A stretch of 64,000 bases of DNA, taken from the NCBI GenBank assembly GCA_024225635.1, contig JAAEMK010001070.1, positions 1-64,000 of the forward strand, given 5' to 3'. This stretch comes from Desulfobacteraceae bacterium (GTDB taxonomy: Bacteria; Desulfobacterota; Desulfobacteria; Desulfobacterales; Desulfobacteraceae). Made by a program: the position numbers and the translations under genes. A model generated the notes under the pieces. That model was not told the origin of the DNA, ran no database searches, and was given only the letters and a program-made list of their open reading frames with translations. The first letter of the stretch is position 1. Every line of letters begins with the position of its first letter. Positions 38,993-48,684 of the stretch are shown here, piece after piece.

Positions 38993-41066
38993 ACCGCTCC
39001 ACCATGGTCGTAAGCTGCATGGCCAGGTTGTTGAGTTCATCGGCGCTCAGGCTCACCTGGGCGCTGGAGTTGGAGATATCCCCGGCCGAGCTGTTGACAT
39101 CAATGATGTCCGTGGCGATATCCCTGGCCACGGTGGAACTCTGGGAGACATTCTCGTTGACCTCCTGAAACCCCTGGGAGGCCTGGGCGATGTTGTCCGC
39201 GATATCCTTGCTTGCCACGGACTGCTCTTCCACGGAAGCGGCAATGGTGTTGATGATCTCGTTGATGTTGTTGATCACCCCGGTGATGGTGGTGATCTCT
39301 TCGGTGGTTTGGCCGGTGGTCTCCTGGACCCCTGAAATCTTCACCCTGATATCGCCGGTGGCTTCGGCGGTGAGCTTTGCAAGCTCCTTGATCTCGTTGG
39401 CCACAACGGCAAATCCCTTGCCCGCCTCCCCGGCCCTTGCCGCCTCGATGGCCGCGTTCAGGGCCAAAAGGTTGATCTGTTCCGATATCTCGGTGATCGC
39501 CTCGGTCACCTTGCTGATCTCCGTTGCCGCGGTTTCAAGCTGTGCCATCTTTGCCGAGGCGTTTTCCGCCTGGGCCACGGCAGACTCGGAGATGTTCCGG
39601 GCGTTGTCCGAGTTCTGGGCGATCTCGTTCACCGTGGAGGACATCTCCTCCATGGCGGTGGCCACCATGCCCACGTTGGTTGAGGATTCTTCCGTGGCCG
39701 AAGCCACGGAATTCATGTTAACGGTCATCTCTTCGGCCGCAGCCGCCACGGTATCGGCCTTTGCCGAGGTTTCTTCCGCACCCGTTGTCATGCCCTGGGC
39801 GATGCCGGAGAGCTCTTCGGATGAGGAGGAGAGGGTCCCAACCCCCTGGGCGATCTCCCGGAACATCTCCCCCAGGGCAGTGTTCATGGTGTTGAGTGCC
39901 TCGGCAAGCACGCCGATCTCGTCCTTTTGGTTGATGGTGAGGGAGTGTGTCAGGTCCCCATCCGCCATCACCCCGGCAAGTTCCACGGCCTGGAGAATGG
40001 GCCGGGTGATCCCCCTTGCAACCAGAAGGGTGATGGCGACGATGAGGGCCAGGGCCGCCACGGCCACCGCAATCATGAAGAGCTTAAGGCTGCGAATGGC
40101 GGCAAAGGCCTCTGCTTCGTCGATCTCGGCGATCAGGGCCCACCGGGTATCGCCGATCTCCAGGGAAGAATAGGAGGAGAGGACCGGCTTGCCGTTGTAG
40201 TCCATGATGATCTCGGTGCCGTCGTTGCCCTTGAGGGCCTCGGTTGAGGCCCGGGTGTCGACCTTGCCCTTGTCGGGGTTCCTGAACGAGTTTTTCACGG
40301 TGTGGTATTCGGTCTCCAGAAAGGAGTCCGACCGCATGAGCTTGTCCGGTCCCACAAGATAGGTCTCTCCGCTCTTTCCCATGCCGGTGCGCTCGTTCAT
40401 GATCTTGTTGATATCCGAAATGGGTATCTGGAGGGCCACCACCCCCTGTATCTGTCGGTTTTGGTCCAGCAGGGGGGTGCCGACAAAGGCGGCGGGATCG
40501 CCGTTACTCGGGGCATAGGGCTCAAAATCCTGGATCACGGTTTTTCCCGTGCGGACCACCCTGTTCCACAGCTTGGCAAGGTTGCTCGTGCTGTAGGGCC
40601 CGGCTTTGAGGTTGGTGCCGAAATCGGCTTCCCTGGCCTGGGTGAACATCACATGGCCGTGGGCGGCGCAGATGAGAAACATGTCGTAATAGTTGTACTC
40701 CTTGACATAGCTGTTGAGATATGGGCTGTGTTCATCGTAGATCTGCCGGTATTCCGCCGTTGTGACGTTAAAGGCCTCATGGGGCTGAATATCGTACTTT
40801 TTATGGTAGCGCACAAGCTCATCGTAGATGGCCTTTACGTTGGCGCTCCCGGCCAGGAGCTCCACGTCGGTCTTCACGACGCTGAAATACTCCTTGATCT
40901 GGTTGCTCTTGATGGTCTCCACGGCGTGGAGCTGGTCAAAGGCCGCTTTTTCCAGGGCCGCCTTTGACTTTATGAGCGCGGGTACGCCCATGGCCATACC
41001 GGAAAAGAGGGCGATGGCCAGGATGATGACCAGCAGTTTGGGGCCGAGTTTAAGATTCTTTAGCAT
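38982..41066 (-). CDS. Methyl-accepting chemotaxis protein with double-Cache sensor
   Basis: A 694-residue chemoreceptor. TM1 is about 12-32. A large periplasmic dCache domain (about 40-330) includes [36 protein letters not shown] and [19 protein letters not shown]2 is about 335-357, followed by HAMP and the signalling hairpin with [20 protein letters not shown] and [13 protein letters not shown]. Cache domains bind small ligands such as amino or organic acids. There is no CheR-binding pentapeptide at the C-terminus. It is divergent from a second chemoreceptor. Confidence 0.93.
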   Translation of the reverse strand: MLKNLKLGPKLLVIILAIALFSGMAMGVPALIKSKAALEKAAFDQLHAVETIKSNQIKEYFSVVKTDVELLAGSANVKAIYDELVRYHKKYDIQPHEAFNVTTAEYRQIYDEHSPYLNSYVKEYNYYDMFLICAAHGHVMFTQAREADFGTNLKAGPYSTSNLAKLWNRVVRTGKTVIQDFEPYAPSNGDPAAFVGTPLLDQNRQIQGVVALQIPISDINKIMNERTGMGKSGETYLVGPDKLMRSDSFLETEYHTVKNSFRNPDKGKVDTRASTEALKGNDGTEIIMDYNGKPVLSSYSSLEIGDTRWALIAEIDEAEAFAAIRSLKLFMIAVAVAALALIVAITLLVARGITRPILQAVELAGVMADGDLTHSLTINQKDEIGVLAEALNTMNTALGEMFREIAQGVGTLSSSSEELSGIAQGMTTGAEETSAKADTVAAAAEEMTVNMNSVASATEESSTNVGMVATAMEEMSSTVNEIAQNSDNARNISESAVAQAENASAKMAQLETAATEISKVTEAITEISEQINLLALNAAIEAARAGEAGKGFAVVANEIKELAKLTAEATGDIRVKISGVQETTGQTTEEITTITGVINNINEIINTIAASVEEQSVASKDIADNIAQASQGFQEVNENVSQSSTVARDIATDIIDVNSSAGDISNSSAQVSLSADELNNLAMQLTTMVERFRI

Positions 41067-41310
41067 GGTGGCTCTCCATAGTTTATCTGTTAATGAAACC
41101 GTATCGCTTGTTTGAATAAATCCATGGCGGTCAACAGCAAGGGGGAAACCGGTCAGGGATGGAACCCGGGAGAAAAGGTGTGAACAATGGGGGGGGGCGA
41201 TTTAAGATCAATAATATACTTATTTGCCGGGCCGTTGCAACTTCTATTTCTCAAACCCGGCGCCGGACTTCGTTGACTGTTTTAATCTTGTTTCACAAAT
41301 TTATACTCTA

Positions 41311-41339
41311 TTGACAAAGGGGGAGGTATTATCTTATAA
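41311..41339 (+). promoter_or_regulatory. Sigma-70 promoter of the CHASE3 chemoreceptor gene
   Basis: TTGACA (41311-41316) and TTATAA (41334-41339) are separated by 17 bp, an almost ideal promoter. The inferred start of transcription near 41346 leaves a leader of about 165 nt. The rest of the 444-bp gap (41067-41510) shows no gene. Confidence 0.65.
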
Positions 41340-41345
41340 ATTTAG

Positions 41346-41510
41346 ATAAGCATACCCCATTACGGAGAGCATACGAGCTTTGTTTCCCCCCTGCGTAAAA
41401 GCGCACTTTCGCCAGGATTGAGTAATCCGCCTTTCGCATCATAAAATTTCAAGATCGCCTGGATCCGAGGGTCCAGTAAAAGAAGAATATAACCCGGAAG
41501 GAGCGAAATC
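41346..41510 (+). other. Structured 5' leader of the chemoreceptor mRNA, class unknown
   Basis: Several stems are visible: TGCG/CGCA around TAAAAG (near 41391-41404), GGATT/AATCC around GAGT (near 41417-41430), and CTGGATC/GGGTCCAG-type arms (near 41458-41475). GGA triplets recur in or beside them. The GEMM-I conserved strings are not seen. It could be an unrecognised riboswitch or a CsrA-type target. Confidence 0.4.
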
Positions 41511-43184
41511 ATGAAATTTGGTGATATGAGATTAAAGACCAAGATGACCCTTGGAAACAGTGTTGTTCTGGTATTGTTCATTGTGGTGGGGATCATCACC
41601 TTTCTCAGCACCCAGTCCCTGCTGGAGAGCGGCCGGACGGTTAATCATACCCATGTCGTGATCGAAGAGGCCATGGGCATCCTTGGTGCCGCCGTGGATA
41701 TGGAAACGGGAATGAGGGGGTACCTTCTGGCAGGCAAGGAAGACTTTCTTGCGCCATACAAAAACGGGTACAAGCTTTTTACCGAAAGAATCGGGGAACT
41801 GAAAAACACGGTGAGCGACAATCCCCTCCAGGTGACGCTGCTGGAAGAGATCGAAGAGAACATCAACAGCTGGAAGAGGGACGTTACCGAACCCGCCATC
41901 CAGCTTCGCAGGACCGTCGGTGATGCCAGGACCATGGACGATATGGCCAAACTTGTGGGGGAGGCCAAGGGCAAGAAATATTTCGACAAGTTCCGCAAGC
42001 AGATCGCCACCTTCATCGAAAGGGAGCAGTCACTCATGGCGGAGCGCGACCAGCGGGCCGAAAACACGGCCAACAGGGTAAAGGTCGTTCTGGTGGGGGG
42101 CACCGTTTTGATCATCGTCATTGCCCTGGCCATCTCCCTGCTGCTCTCCCATATCATCACAAAGCCCATAAACCGGGCCGTTGAGATTGCCGATGCCCTG
42201 GCTAACGGCGATATGACCCGGCGCCTTTCCGTGGACACAAAGGATGAGGTGGGAGTTCTTTCCATGGCACTTAACAGGATTGCCGAGGATCTCGGGAAGA
42301 TGTTGAAGCAGGTGATGGCAAGCTCCGAAGTGCTCTCGGAAACCGCTGAAAAACTTTCCGGGGTTTCATTCGAGCTGGTGCAGGGGGCGGAGGAGACCTC
42401 CACCCAGTCCACCACGGTGGCAGGGGGATCCGAGGACATGGACGACAGAATGAAGTCCATTGCCGCCACCATGGAGCAGGCCGCAACCAATATCAACATG
42501 ATGGCGACGGCAACCGAAGAGATGACCTCCACCATCAACGAGATCGCGGGCAACGCGGAAAAGGCCAGGGGGATATCCGACGGGGCCGTGGGTCAGGCAA
42601 GATCCTCATCGGATCAGATGAAGGAGCTCGGGGAGGCGGCCAAGGCCATCAGCATGGTCTCCGAGACTATTTCGGGGATTTCCGAGCAAACCAATCTGCT
42701 GGCTTTGAACGCCACCATCGAGGCGGCCCGGGCCGGGGAAGCGGGCAAGGGGTTTGCCGTTGTGGCAAACGAGATCAAGGACCTGGCCCAGCAGACCGCC
42801 GCGGCCACCGATGAGATCAAGGGGAGGGTGGACGGCATCCAGAACTCCACGGACAGCAGCATCACCCATATCGATCAGATCTGCGGCGTGATCGACGATA
42901 TCAACGGTATCATCGCCATGATCGCCACCGCCATTGCAGAACAGTCCGCAACCACAAGCGAGATTGCCGAGAATGTGAGCCAGGCCTCCCAGGGCATCCA
43001 GGAGGTCAGCGATAATGTGGGCCGGTCCGCCGCCCTGGCGGGGGATATCTCGGAAAGTATTGCCACGGTGAACCAGGCGGCCGAGGGGATGTCGGACAGC
43101 AGTAACGATGTTAACCAGCATGCCAAGGATCTGTCCCAAATTTCTGCGGAGCTCATGGAGATGGTGGGCCGGTTTAAACTATGA
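41511..43184 (+). CDS. Methyl-accepting chemotaxis protein with CHASE3-like sensor
   Basis: A 557-residue chemoreceptor. TM1 is about 12-33. The periplasmic four-helix domain contains [21 protein letters not shown] (about 55-75, in parts), the CHASE3 hallmark. TM2 is about 193-215 ([19 protein letters not shown]), then HAMP and the signalling domain with [20 protein letters not shown] and [22 protein letters not shown] precedes ATG 41511. It has its own promoter and a long structured leader. Confidence 0.93.
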   Translation: MKFGDMRLKTKMTLGNSVVLVLFIVVGIITFLSTQSLLESGRTVNHTHVVIEEAMGILGAAVDMETGMRGYLLAGKEDFLAPYKNGYKLFTERIGELKNTVSDNPLQVTLLEEIEENINSWKRDVTEPAIQLRRTVGDARTMDDMAKLVGEAKGKKYFDKFRKQIATFIEREQSLMAERDQRAENTANRVKVVLVGGTVLIIVIALAISLLLSHIITKPINRAVEIADALANGDMTRRLSVDTKDEVGVLSMALNRIAEDLGKMLKQVMASSEVLSETAEKLSGVSFELVQGAEETSTQSTTVAGGSEDMDDRMKSIAATMEQAATNINMMATATEEMTSTINEIAGNAEKARGISDGAVGQARSSSDQMKELGEAAKAISMVSETISGISEQTNLLALNATIEAARAGEAGKGFAVVANEIKDLAQQTAAATDEIKGRVDGIQNSTDSSITHIDQICGVIDDINGIIAMIATAIAEQSATTSEIAENVSQASQGIQEVSDNVGRSAALAGDISESIATVNQAAEGMSDSSNDVNQHAKDLSQISAELMEMVGRFKL

Positions 43185-43256
43185 TAAAAAAGGGGGAAGC
43201 CGGGGGCATGGCGGTTGCTCGTGACGGTCATGATGGACGGGCCATTTTAAATGGAC

Positions 43257-43313
43257 GGGGTCAGGCTTTTCTTATTGCATTGGCAATAAGGAAAGCCTGA
43301 CCCCATTTTTTTT
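43257..43313. terminator. Long REP-like hairpin serving as terminator
   Basis: Arms 43257-43278 and 43283-43304 (22 nt each, starting GGGGTCAGGC and ending GCCTGACCCC) pair fully apart from one G-U-type position, with the 4-nt loop ATTG and then eight T. The GGGGTCAGGC palindrome resembles dispersed REP-type elements. It ends the chemoreceptor transcript and adjoins the 3' end of the convergent nitroreductase gene. Confidence 0.8.
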
Positions 43314-44132
43314 CTATTTCCAGGTGATTTCAGGCTTGTTCCTCGGGGGCAGCCGTTTGTAGGTGTAAACCGGATGCCCCACCATCATGGTGCCGAAGCT
43401 TGCATGGTTCTTGGGCAGGCCCAGGGCCTTCTGGAGGGGGGGCCAGAAGGTGGCCGCCGCATTGAAGAAACCGCACCAGCAGCCCCCCAGCCCCAGGGAG
43501 GGCAGGGTGAGTTCCAGCCAGCTCATGGCGATGGTGCAGGCGGCATGGGCGGTGGGGTCCCGCCTGTCCCCGTGGGCGATTATCAGGTGGGGGGCGTTCC
43601 GGGTGACGGTGTCCATGCCCGCCTCCCATCCTGACACAACAAGCTCCAGATGAAGGGCGGCGGCCTGCTCGGGCTGTTCCTTGATCATCCAGCGCATCCA
43701 GTCGATCACATGGGTGGTGAGCTCCTTGACCGCTTTTGTGTCATGGATCACCTGCCATTTCACGGGCTGGCGGTTGTGGCCCGACGGGGCGTGGCCGGCA
43801 ACGGTGATGGCTTTTTCCAAAAGATTCTTTTCCACCGGTTTTTTCCGGTAGTTCCGGATGGATCGCCGCTGGCGAAGGAAGATCTCGGCCTGTTCCGGGG
43901 TAAATGCGGTTGTCTCCTCCAGGGGGATGCACTGCTCGGGTGAGAGGTTTTTGTGGGAAAAGGCCCGGGTGGGGCAGACGGCAACACAGTGGCCGCAGTT
44001 GATGCAGAATGCTTCCGCGCCCTTCACGGGCCGGGGAACTCCGTTTGAACCGTCGATCAGTTTCATGGGGCACTCTGCCGCGCAGATGCCGTCCTGTTTG
44101 CATAGCTCCTGGTCGATGAAGAATAGATCCAT
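43314..44132 (-). CDS. Ferredoxin-nitroreductase fusion flavoprotein
   Basis: A 272-residue protein. Residues about 1-60 form a 2[4Fe-4S] ferredoxin-like domain (CKQDGICAAECP and CINCGHCVAVCP). The rest is an FMN-binding nitroreductase domain (RRSIRNYRKKPV, APSGHNRQPVKW, LGLGGCWCGFF). Such enzymes reduce flavin-accessible substrates with ferredoxin electrons. It is the last gene of the acyl-CoA operon, 12 nt after the acyl-CoA dehydrogenase, and could pass electrons from that pathway; this is inferred. Confidence 0.88.
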   Translation of the reverse strand: MDLFFIDQELCKQDGICAAECPMKLIDGSNGVPRPVKGAEAFCINCGHCVAVCPTRAFSHKNLSPEQCIPLEETTAFTPEQAEIFLRQRRSIRNYRKKPVEKNLLEKAITVAGHAPSGHNRQPVKWQVIHDTKAVKELTTHVIDWMRWMIKEQPEQAAALHLELVVSGWEAGMDTVTRNAPHLIIAHGDRRDPTAHAACTIAMSWLELTLPSLGLGGCWCGFFNAAATFWPPLQKALGLPKNHASFGTMMVGHPVYTYKRLPPRNKPEITWK

Positions 44133-44143
44133 TTTTTACTCCG

Positions 44144-45949
44144 TTAATCGTTAAAGCGTTCCGTTGTCATTTCCATGGTGATGAAATCGTTGTCCATGAG
44201 CCGCTGTTCAAGCCCCAGGGTCTTGGGCAGCTCATACCGGAAAAAGTACCTGAAGGTGAAAAGCTTGCCCTGGTAGAAGCGTTCATTCTTTGGTTTGCAC
44301 CCCTTTTCAAGGGCCTTGTGGGCGGTAACGGCCTGGAGGAGCCATTGCCAGGCGATGGCCAAGATGCCGGTCATTTCCAGGAACAGGGTGGCGTCGGCCA
44401 GGAACACCTTCGGCCCCTTTTCGCCGGCAAGGGTAAACAGGTGGCCTGTCACCTTCCGGAGCCGTTCAAGGGCCTGGGCCAGCAGCTCTGCATAGGGTGC
44501 GACCTCAGGGATCTCCTTACCCTCGGCAATGGCGCGGGTTACCTCTTCCATGAAGAGCATGCCGGCTTTGCCGTTGTTCATCACCATTTTGCGGCCCAGA
44601 AGATCCATGCCCTGCATGCCTGTCGTGCCTTCGTGGATGGGGTGGATCCGTGCGTCCCTGAAGTACTGCTCCACCGGGAAGTCCTCGCAATAACCGTAGC
44701 CGCCAAAGCATTGGAGGGCCTGGCTGGTTGAAAGGATGCCCATTTCGCTGGGATAGGTTTTGGCAATGGGGGTGAGCAGATCAAGAAGCAGGGTGTTTCG
44801 TTCCTTCTCCTCCCCGGTGGTGACCCGGGCCCGGTCCCCATAGAGGCAGCACTGGAGGCAGAGGCTCAGGGAACCCTCCACCACGGCCCGCTGGAACATC
44901 AGCATCCGTTTCACGTCCGTATGCCGGATGATGGGCACCTGGGGGGTTGAGGGATCCTTCTGGGAGAGGGGTCTTCCCTGGGGCCGCTCCATGGCGTAGT
45001 CCAGGGCAGCATAATAGGCGGCCGTGGCAATGGCGGTGGCGCCCAGGCCCACGCCCAGCCGCGCTTCGTTCATCATCCGGAACATGCAGGAAAGTCCCCG
45101 GTTTTCCTCTCCCACGAGGAAACCCCGGCAGTCGTTGTTTTCGCCGATGGCAAGCTCGGTGATGGGGGCGCCCCGGTAGCCGAGCTTGTGGTAGACCCCG
45201 GCCACGGTGACATCGTTGGGAGTAAGGGTGCCGTTGGTGTCCGGCCTCAGTTTGGGCACCACGAACAGGGAGATGCCCTTTGCCCCTTGGGGCGCGCCTT
45301 CGATCTTTGCCAGCATCAGGTGGACCACGTTGTCCACCCCGTCGTGGTCCCCGGCGGAGATGAAGGTCTTCTGGCCTTTGATCCTGTAGTAGCCCTGACC
45401 GGTTGGAACGGCCGTGGTGGTGATGTCGGAAAGGGAGCTGCCGGCTTGGGGTTCGGTCAGGGCCATGGTGCCCTGCCAGTGGCCTGCCAGCATGGGGGGC
45501 AGATAGGTGTCCGTAAGCTCCCGGCTGCCGAAGGTGAGGATCAGTTCCGCAGCTCCCGCGGTGAGTTCCGGAAACACCGACGCCGAATAGTTGGCCGCGG
45601 CAAAGATGAACCGGCACACATTGGCGATGATGATGGGCAGCCCCTCGCCGTCATGCTCTTCGGGAAACCCTGATCCGATCCATCCCCCTTCTCCGTAGGC
45701 TTTCATGAGCGCTTTTACGTCGGCATGGACCTTCACCTTTCCGTCCACAAGCTCCGGGGAATGCTTGTCCATCTCGTCCAGGATGGGGTATAACCGGTCC
45801 CTGGCAAGCTGGCTGGCGGCCTTGACCACCATGTTGAACATCTTTTTGTTGTGCTGGCCGTACCGGTCCGACCGGGTCAGGGATTCAACATCAAAGATCT
45901 CGTAAAGCAGAAAATTCAGGTTTCTTTCACTGACAAATTTAGCGCTCAT
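44144..45949 (-). CDS. Acyl-CoA dehydrogenase, long form
   Basis: A 601-residue FAD acyl-CoA dehydrogenase of the extended type. Recognisable are GSGFPEEHDGEGLP, MALTEPQAGSSLSDI, QKTFISAGDHD, QCFGGYGYCEDFPVEQYFRD and the catalytic region IHEGTTGMQGMDLLGRK, plus a helical C-terminal extension. The start is ATG 45949 with AAGGAAAG upstream; a longer reading from 46003 is not supported. It should oxidise an acyl-CoA to the enoyl-CoA and pass electrons to ETF, probably the etfBA pair at 54.9 kb. Confidence 0.92.
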   Translation of the reverse strand: MSAKFVSERNLNFLLYEIFDVESLTRSDRYGQHNKKMFNMVVKAASQLARDRLYPILDEMDKHSPELVDGKVKVHADVKALMKAYGEGGWIGSGFPEEHDGEGLPIIIANVCRFIFAAANYSASVFPELTAGAAELILTFGSRELTDTYLPPMLAGHWQGTMALTEPQAGSSLSDITTTAVPTGQGYYRIKGQKTFISAGDHDGVDNVVHLMLAKIEGAPQGAKGISLFVVPKLRPDTNGTLTPNDVTVAGVYHKLGYRGAPITELAIGENNDCRGFLVGEENRGLSCMFRMMNEARLGVGLGATAIATAAYYAALDYAMERPQGRPLSQKDPSTPQVPIIRHTDVKRMLMFQRAVVEGSLSLCLQCCLYGDRARVTTGEEKERNTLLLDLLTPIAKTYPSEMGILSTSQALQCFGGYGYCEDFPVEQYFRDARIHPIHEGTTGMQGMDLLGRKMVMNNGKAGMLFMEEVTRAIAEGKEIPEVAPYAELLAQALERLRKVTGHLFTLAGEKGPKVFLADATLFLEMTGILAIAWQWLLQAVTAHKALEKGCKPKNERFYQGKLFTFRYFFRYELPKTLGLEQRLMDNDFITMEMTTERFND

Positions 45950-45962
45950 TTTTTCTCTTTCC

Positions 45963-46877
45963 TTATCTGTTTTTTTGGGGGGCCATAAAATCGGGCCTGG
46001 CAAAGGCGGGGTCCGGATAGGTGTAGAACCCCTGGCCGGTTTTTATGCCAAGGCGGCCCTTGTCCATATAGGTTTTAAGAAATGCGGCATTGGCCTTGGC
46101 CTGGGGATCGTCCCGCTGCCGGGCCCAGTAGTCGGTCACCTTCCAGGAGGTGTCAATGCCAATGCTGTCCATGATGCCGAAGGGGCCCACGGGGGTGTGC
46201 ATCACCCCCATCCAGGAGCGGTCGATCTCTTCGATGGGCGCCACCTCTTTTGCGGCCAGGGAGAGGGCCGATCCCAGGAAGGACATGAGCATGTTGTTGA
46301 AAATGTAGCCGTTGTTTTCCCGGGTCAAAACGATGGGGATCTGGCCGAGATCCTCGGCAAATTGCCGGACAATCTCCACGGTTTCCGTTGAGGTGCCGGG
46401 ATGGGGCATCACATCCACGATCTTTGAGAGGGCCACATCGTGGAAGTGGAGGGCGCAGAGTTTTTCGGGCCTGCCTGTCTCTTCCGCAAACATGGAGGGC
46501 ACCAGGGAGGAGGTGTTGGTGGTGAAGATGGTGTGCGGGTTGCAGCAGTCGTTGATGTCGTGGAAGAGCCGGCCCTTGATGGCCGGGTCTTCGGGCACGC
46601 TTTCGATGACGAGATCCGCGTTCCCGGCGGCTGTAGCAAGATCACTGAAGGTGGAAATCCGGGAAAGGGCCTTGTCGGCCGCCTCTTGGGTGCAGAGGTC
46701 AAAGCCGGTCATCCTGGAGGCATTTTTCCTGATTCTTTCCATGCCTCCTGCAAGAATCTCGTCTGAAATGTCATAGATGACGACATCGTAGTCGTTCAGG
46801 GCGCAGAGGAGGGCGGTCTGCTGCCCCATGGTGCCGGCCCCGGCAATGAGTATGGTCTTTATCCGTGCAAGTTTCAT
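45963..46877 (-). CDS. 3-hydroxyacyl-CoA dehydrogenase
   Basis: A 304-residue NAD-dependent dehydrogenase. The Rossmann motif is ILIAGAGTMGQQTALLCA, VIESVPED is near 98, TNTSSLVPS near 124, and the catalytic histidine is in LCALHFHDVALS with ENNGYIFNNML following. It oxidises the 3-hydroxyacyl-CoA of beta-oxidation. Spacing to both neighbours is 9-13 nt, so it is part of the operon. Length is near the single-domain HBD type. Confidence 0.92.
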   Translation of the reverse strand: MKLARIKTILIAGAGTMGQQTALLCALNDYDVVIYDISDEILAGGMERIRKNASRMTGFDLCTQEAADKALSRISTFSDLATAAGNADLVIESVPEDPAIKGRLFHDINDCCNPHTIFTTNTSSLVPSMFAEETGRPEKLCALHFHDVALSKIVDVMPHPGTSTETVEIVRQFAEDLGQIPIVLTRENNGYIFNNMLMSFLGSALSLAAKEVAPIEEIDRSWMGVMHTPVGPFGIMDSIGIDTSWKVTDYWARQRDDPQAKANAAFLKTYMDKGRLGIKTGQGFYTYPDPAFARPDFMAPQKNR

Positions 46878-46886
46878 CTTTTCTCC

Positions 46887-47954
46887 TTATAACGTTGACT
46901 GGTCCATCAATCGCAGGGCCGACCGTTCCAGGATCTGCACTCCCGCGATGAGCATGGCGAACCGCTTGTCCCTGGTGATGCCGTTGAAATAGCGGTGGTA
47001 GATCTGCTGGGCGATCACGGCCAGGCGGAAGATGCCGAAGCAGAGGTAAAAGTCGAAATTTGCCATGTCCCGGCCAGTGGTTTTCCCATAGAGGTCGATG
47101 ATCTCCCGGCGGGTCGGGGCGCCCGGCATGGTTGTGGGCAGGGTGCGCATGAGCCGGCACTCCTCGGGATCGTCCTGCTCCACCCAGTAGGCCAGGGAGT
47201 TGCCAAGATCCATCAGGGGATCGGCATAGGTGGCCATCTCCCAGTCCAGCACCCCGATTATCTTTGTCGGGTCGGCGGCATTGAGCACCACATTGTCGAA
47301 CTTGTAGTCGTTGTGCACCAGGGTGGGGGTATCGGTGTCCGGCTGGATCTTGTCCTGGAGCCAGGCGATCACCCGCTCGAAGTCCGGGGCGTCCGGGGTG
47401 ACGGCGTTCCGGTAGCGGCCGGCCCAGCCCTCCACCTGGCGTTTGACATACCCCTGGGGTTTGCCCAGGAACTGGAGGCCCGCAGCCTTGACGTCGATGG
47501 CGTGGAGATCGGCCTGGAGGGCCACAAGCTTTTGGCTCAGGGCTGCGGCCTCCTCCGGGGTGAAGGAAAGGCCCTTTGGCAGGTCCCGCCGCAGGATGAT
47601 GCCGGGGATCTTCTCCATAATGTAGAAGGGACATCCCATGACCGACAGGTCTTCCGAGTAGGTAAGGGGCCTTGGGCAATAGGGAAACACGGGATGGAGG
47701 GCGTTGAGGATCTTGTACTCCCGGCCCATGTCGTGGGCCGATTTGATCTTGGCCCCCACGGGCGGGCGGCGAAGCACCATCTCGGTATCCCCAAGGGTCA
47801 CCTGGTAGGTGAGATTTGAAAATCCGCTTGGAAACTGCTTTATCCTGATCGCGCCTTCAAGATCCGGCACGTTCTCCTTTAAAAAGGCCTCGACCCGTTT
47901 GGGATCAAGCTCCTCCCCTTCTCTCACCTCAACTGCTTTGTCCGTCACTGACAT
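46887..47954 (-). CDS. APH-family phosphotransferase, putative hydroxyacyl-CoA kinase
   Basis: A 355-residue protein-kinase-like phosphotransferase. Catalytic loop LVHNDYKFDNVVLN (HxDxxxxN) and metal site GVLDWEMATYADPLMDLGN are clear. The N-terminus, IKQFPSGFSNLTYQVTLGDTEMVLRRPP, matches the kinase half of ACAD10/ACAD11 and LvaA-like proteins. In those systems a 4-hydroxyacyl-CoA is phosphorylated and the phosphate is then eliminated by the partner dehydrogenase-like enzyme. The ACAD11-like partner is in the same operon, two genes upstream. An antibiotic-resistance role is unlikely. Confidence 0.85.
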   Translation of the reverse strand: MSVTDKAVEVREGEELDPKRVEAFLKENVPDLEGAIRIKQFPSGFSNLTYQVTLGDTEMVLRRPPVGAKIKSAHDMGREYKILNALHPVFPYCPRPLTYSEDLSVMGCPFYIMEKIPGIILRRDLPKGLSFTPEEAAALSQKLVALQADLHAIDVKAAGLQFLGKPQGYVKRQVEGWAGRYRNAVTPDAPDFERVIAWLQDKIQPDTDTPTLVHNDYKFDNVVLNAADPTKIIGVLDWEMATYADPLMDLGNSLAYWVEQDDPEECRLMRTLPTTMPGAPTRREIIDLYGKTTGRDMANFDFYLCFGIFRLAVIAQQIYHRYFNGITRDKRFAMLIAGVQILERSALRLMDQSTL

Positions 47955-47965
47955 GGGCTGTCTCC

Positions 47966-48682
47966 TTAATCTATGGGGATGGTTCTCCTCTCAATGGCTT
48001 GGGGAGAAAGGCAGAACCGCTCGATGACTTCAAGAACATAGTCTGCGTAGTAATCAACGGATATGTTTCGTTTGGTGTATTTCCACCGCTTCAGGTACCA
48101 GTCCTGCTGCATGGACTTGATGATGCTGGCCGTGAGCCTGTGGTCCCTGGGGTTGAACAGTCCCTGGGTTTCCCCTTGTTCAAGGACCTCCACCAGGATC
48201 TCTTCGGTGTATTCCTCCAGGCTGATCACCGATTCAAGGGCGGCGGGGCTCAGGTTCCGGGCTTCCATAAAGGTGAAGTAGAACCAGGGGCGGGCCGCTT
48301 CGCTCAAAAACAGGTGGGCCTTGATCAGGAGCCTCAGGCGCGTGACCGGATCTTCGGACCCATTGGAAAAGGTTTCCAGCACCCGCTGGATCATGGAGCG
48401 GCCCTGCTTCTGTATGATGGCCAGCAGCTCCTCCTTGCTTTTGAAATAGCCGTAAAGGGCGCCCATGCTCATGCTTGTCATGGCACTCAGGTCCCGCATG
48501 CTCATGGCCTGGAACCCTTTTTCATAGGTGATTTGGAATACGGCGTCAAAGATCTTCTTGAAGTTCTTGACCGCGGTCTTCTCTTTCTTGATGCGGATCG
48601 TATCCTGGTTCTCCTGGAACACCTCTTTGCAGATGGCCTCCCCGGAGCTGTTCATGGTCTTCTGGAACTCACGGTAATTCAT
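47966..48682 (-). CDS. TetR-family regulator of the acyl-CoA operon
   Basis: A 238-residue TetR regulator with a long N-terminal arm. The HTH is MSMRDLSAMTSMSMGALYGYFKSKEEL (about 60-86, in parts), followed by an all-helical ligand domain. It lies inside the operon, 2 nt after the ACAD11-like gene and 11 nt before the kinase gene. The palindrome AACGAACGTTCGTT-type upstream of both this operon (50700) and etfBA (54854) is the likely target. The effector is probably an acyl-CoA; both points are inferred. Confidence 0.88.
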   Translation of the reverse strand: MNYREFQKTMNSSGEAICKEVFQENQDTIRIKKEKTAVKNFKKIFDAVFQITYEKGFQAMSMRDLSAMTSMSMGALYGYFKSKEELLAIIQKQGRSMIQRVLETFSNGSEDPVTRLRLLIKAHLFLSEAARPWFYFTFMEARNLSPAALESVISLEEYTEEILVEVLEQGETQGLFNPRDHRLTASIIKSMQQDWYLKRWKYTKRNISVDYYADYVLEVIERFCLSPQAIERRTIPID

Positions 48683-48684
48683 GC

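Noticed and set aside
46887-47954. Aminoglycoside resistance kinase
   Set aside because: The fold is APH-like, but sequence and operon context match hydroxyacyl-CoA kinases paired with ACAD10/11-like proteins.
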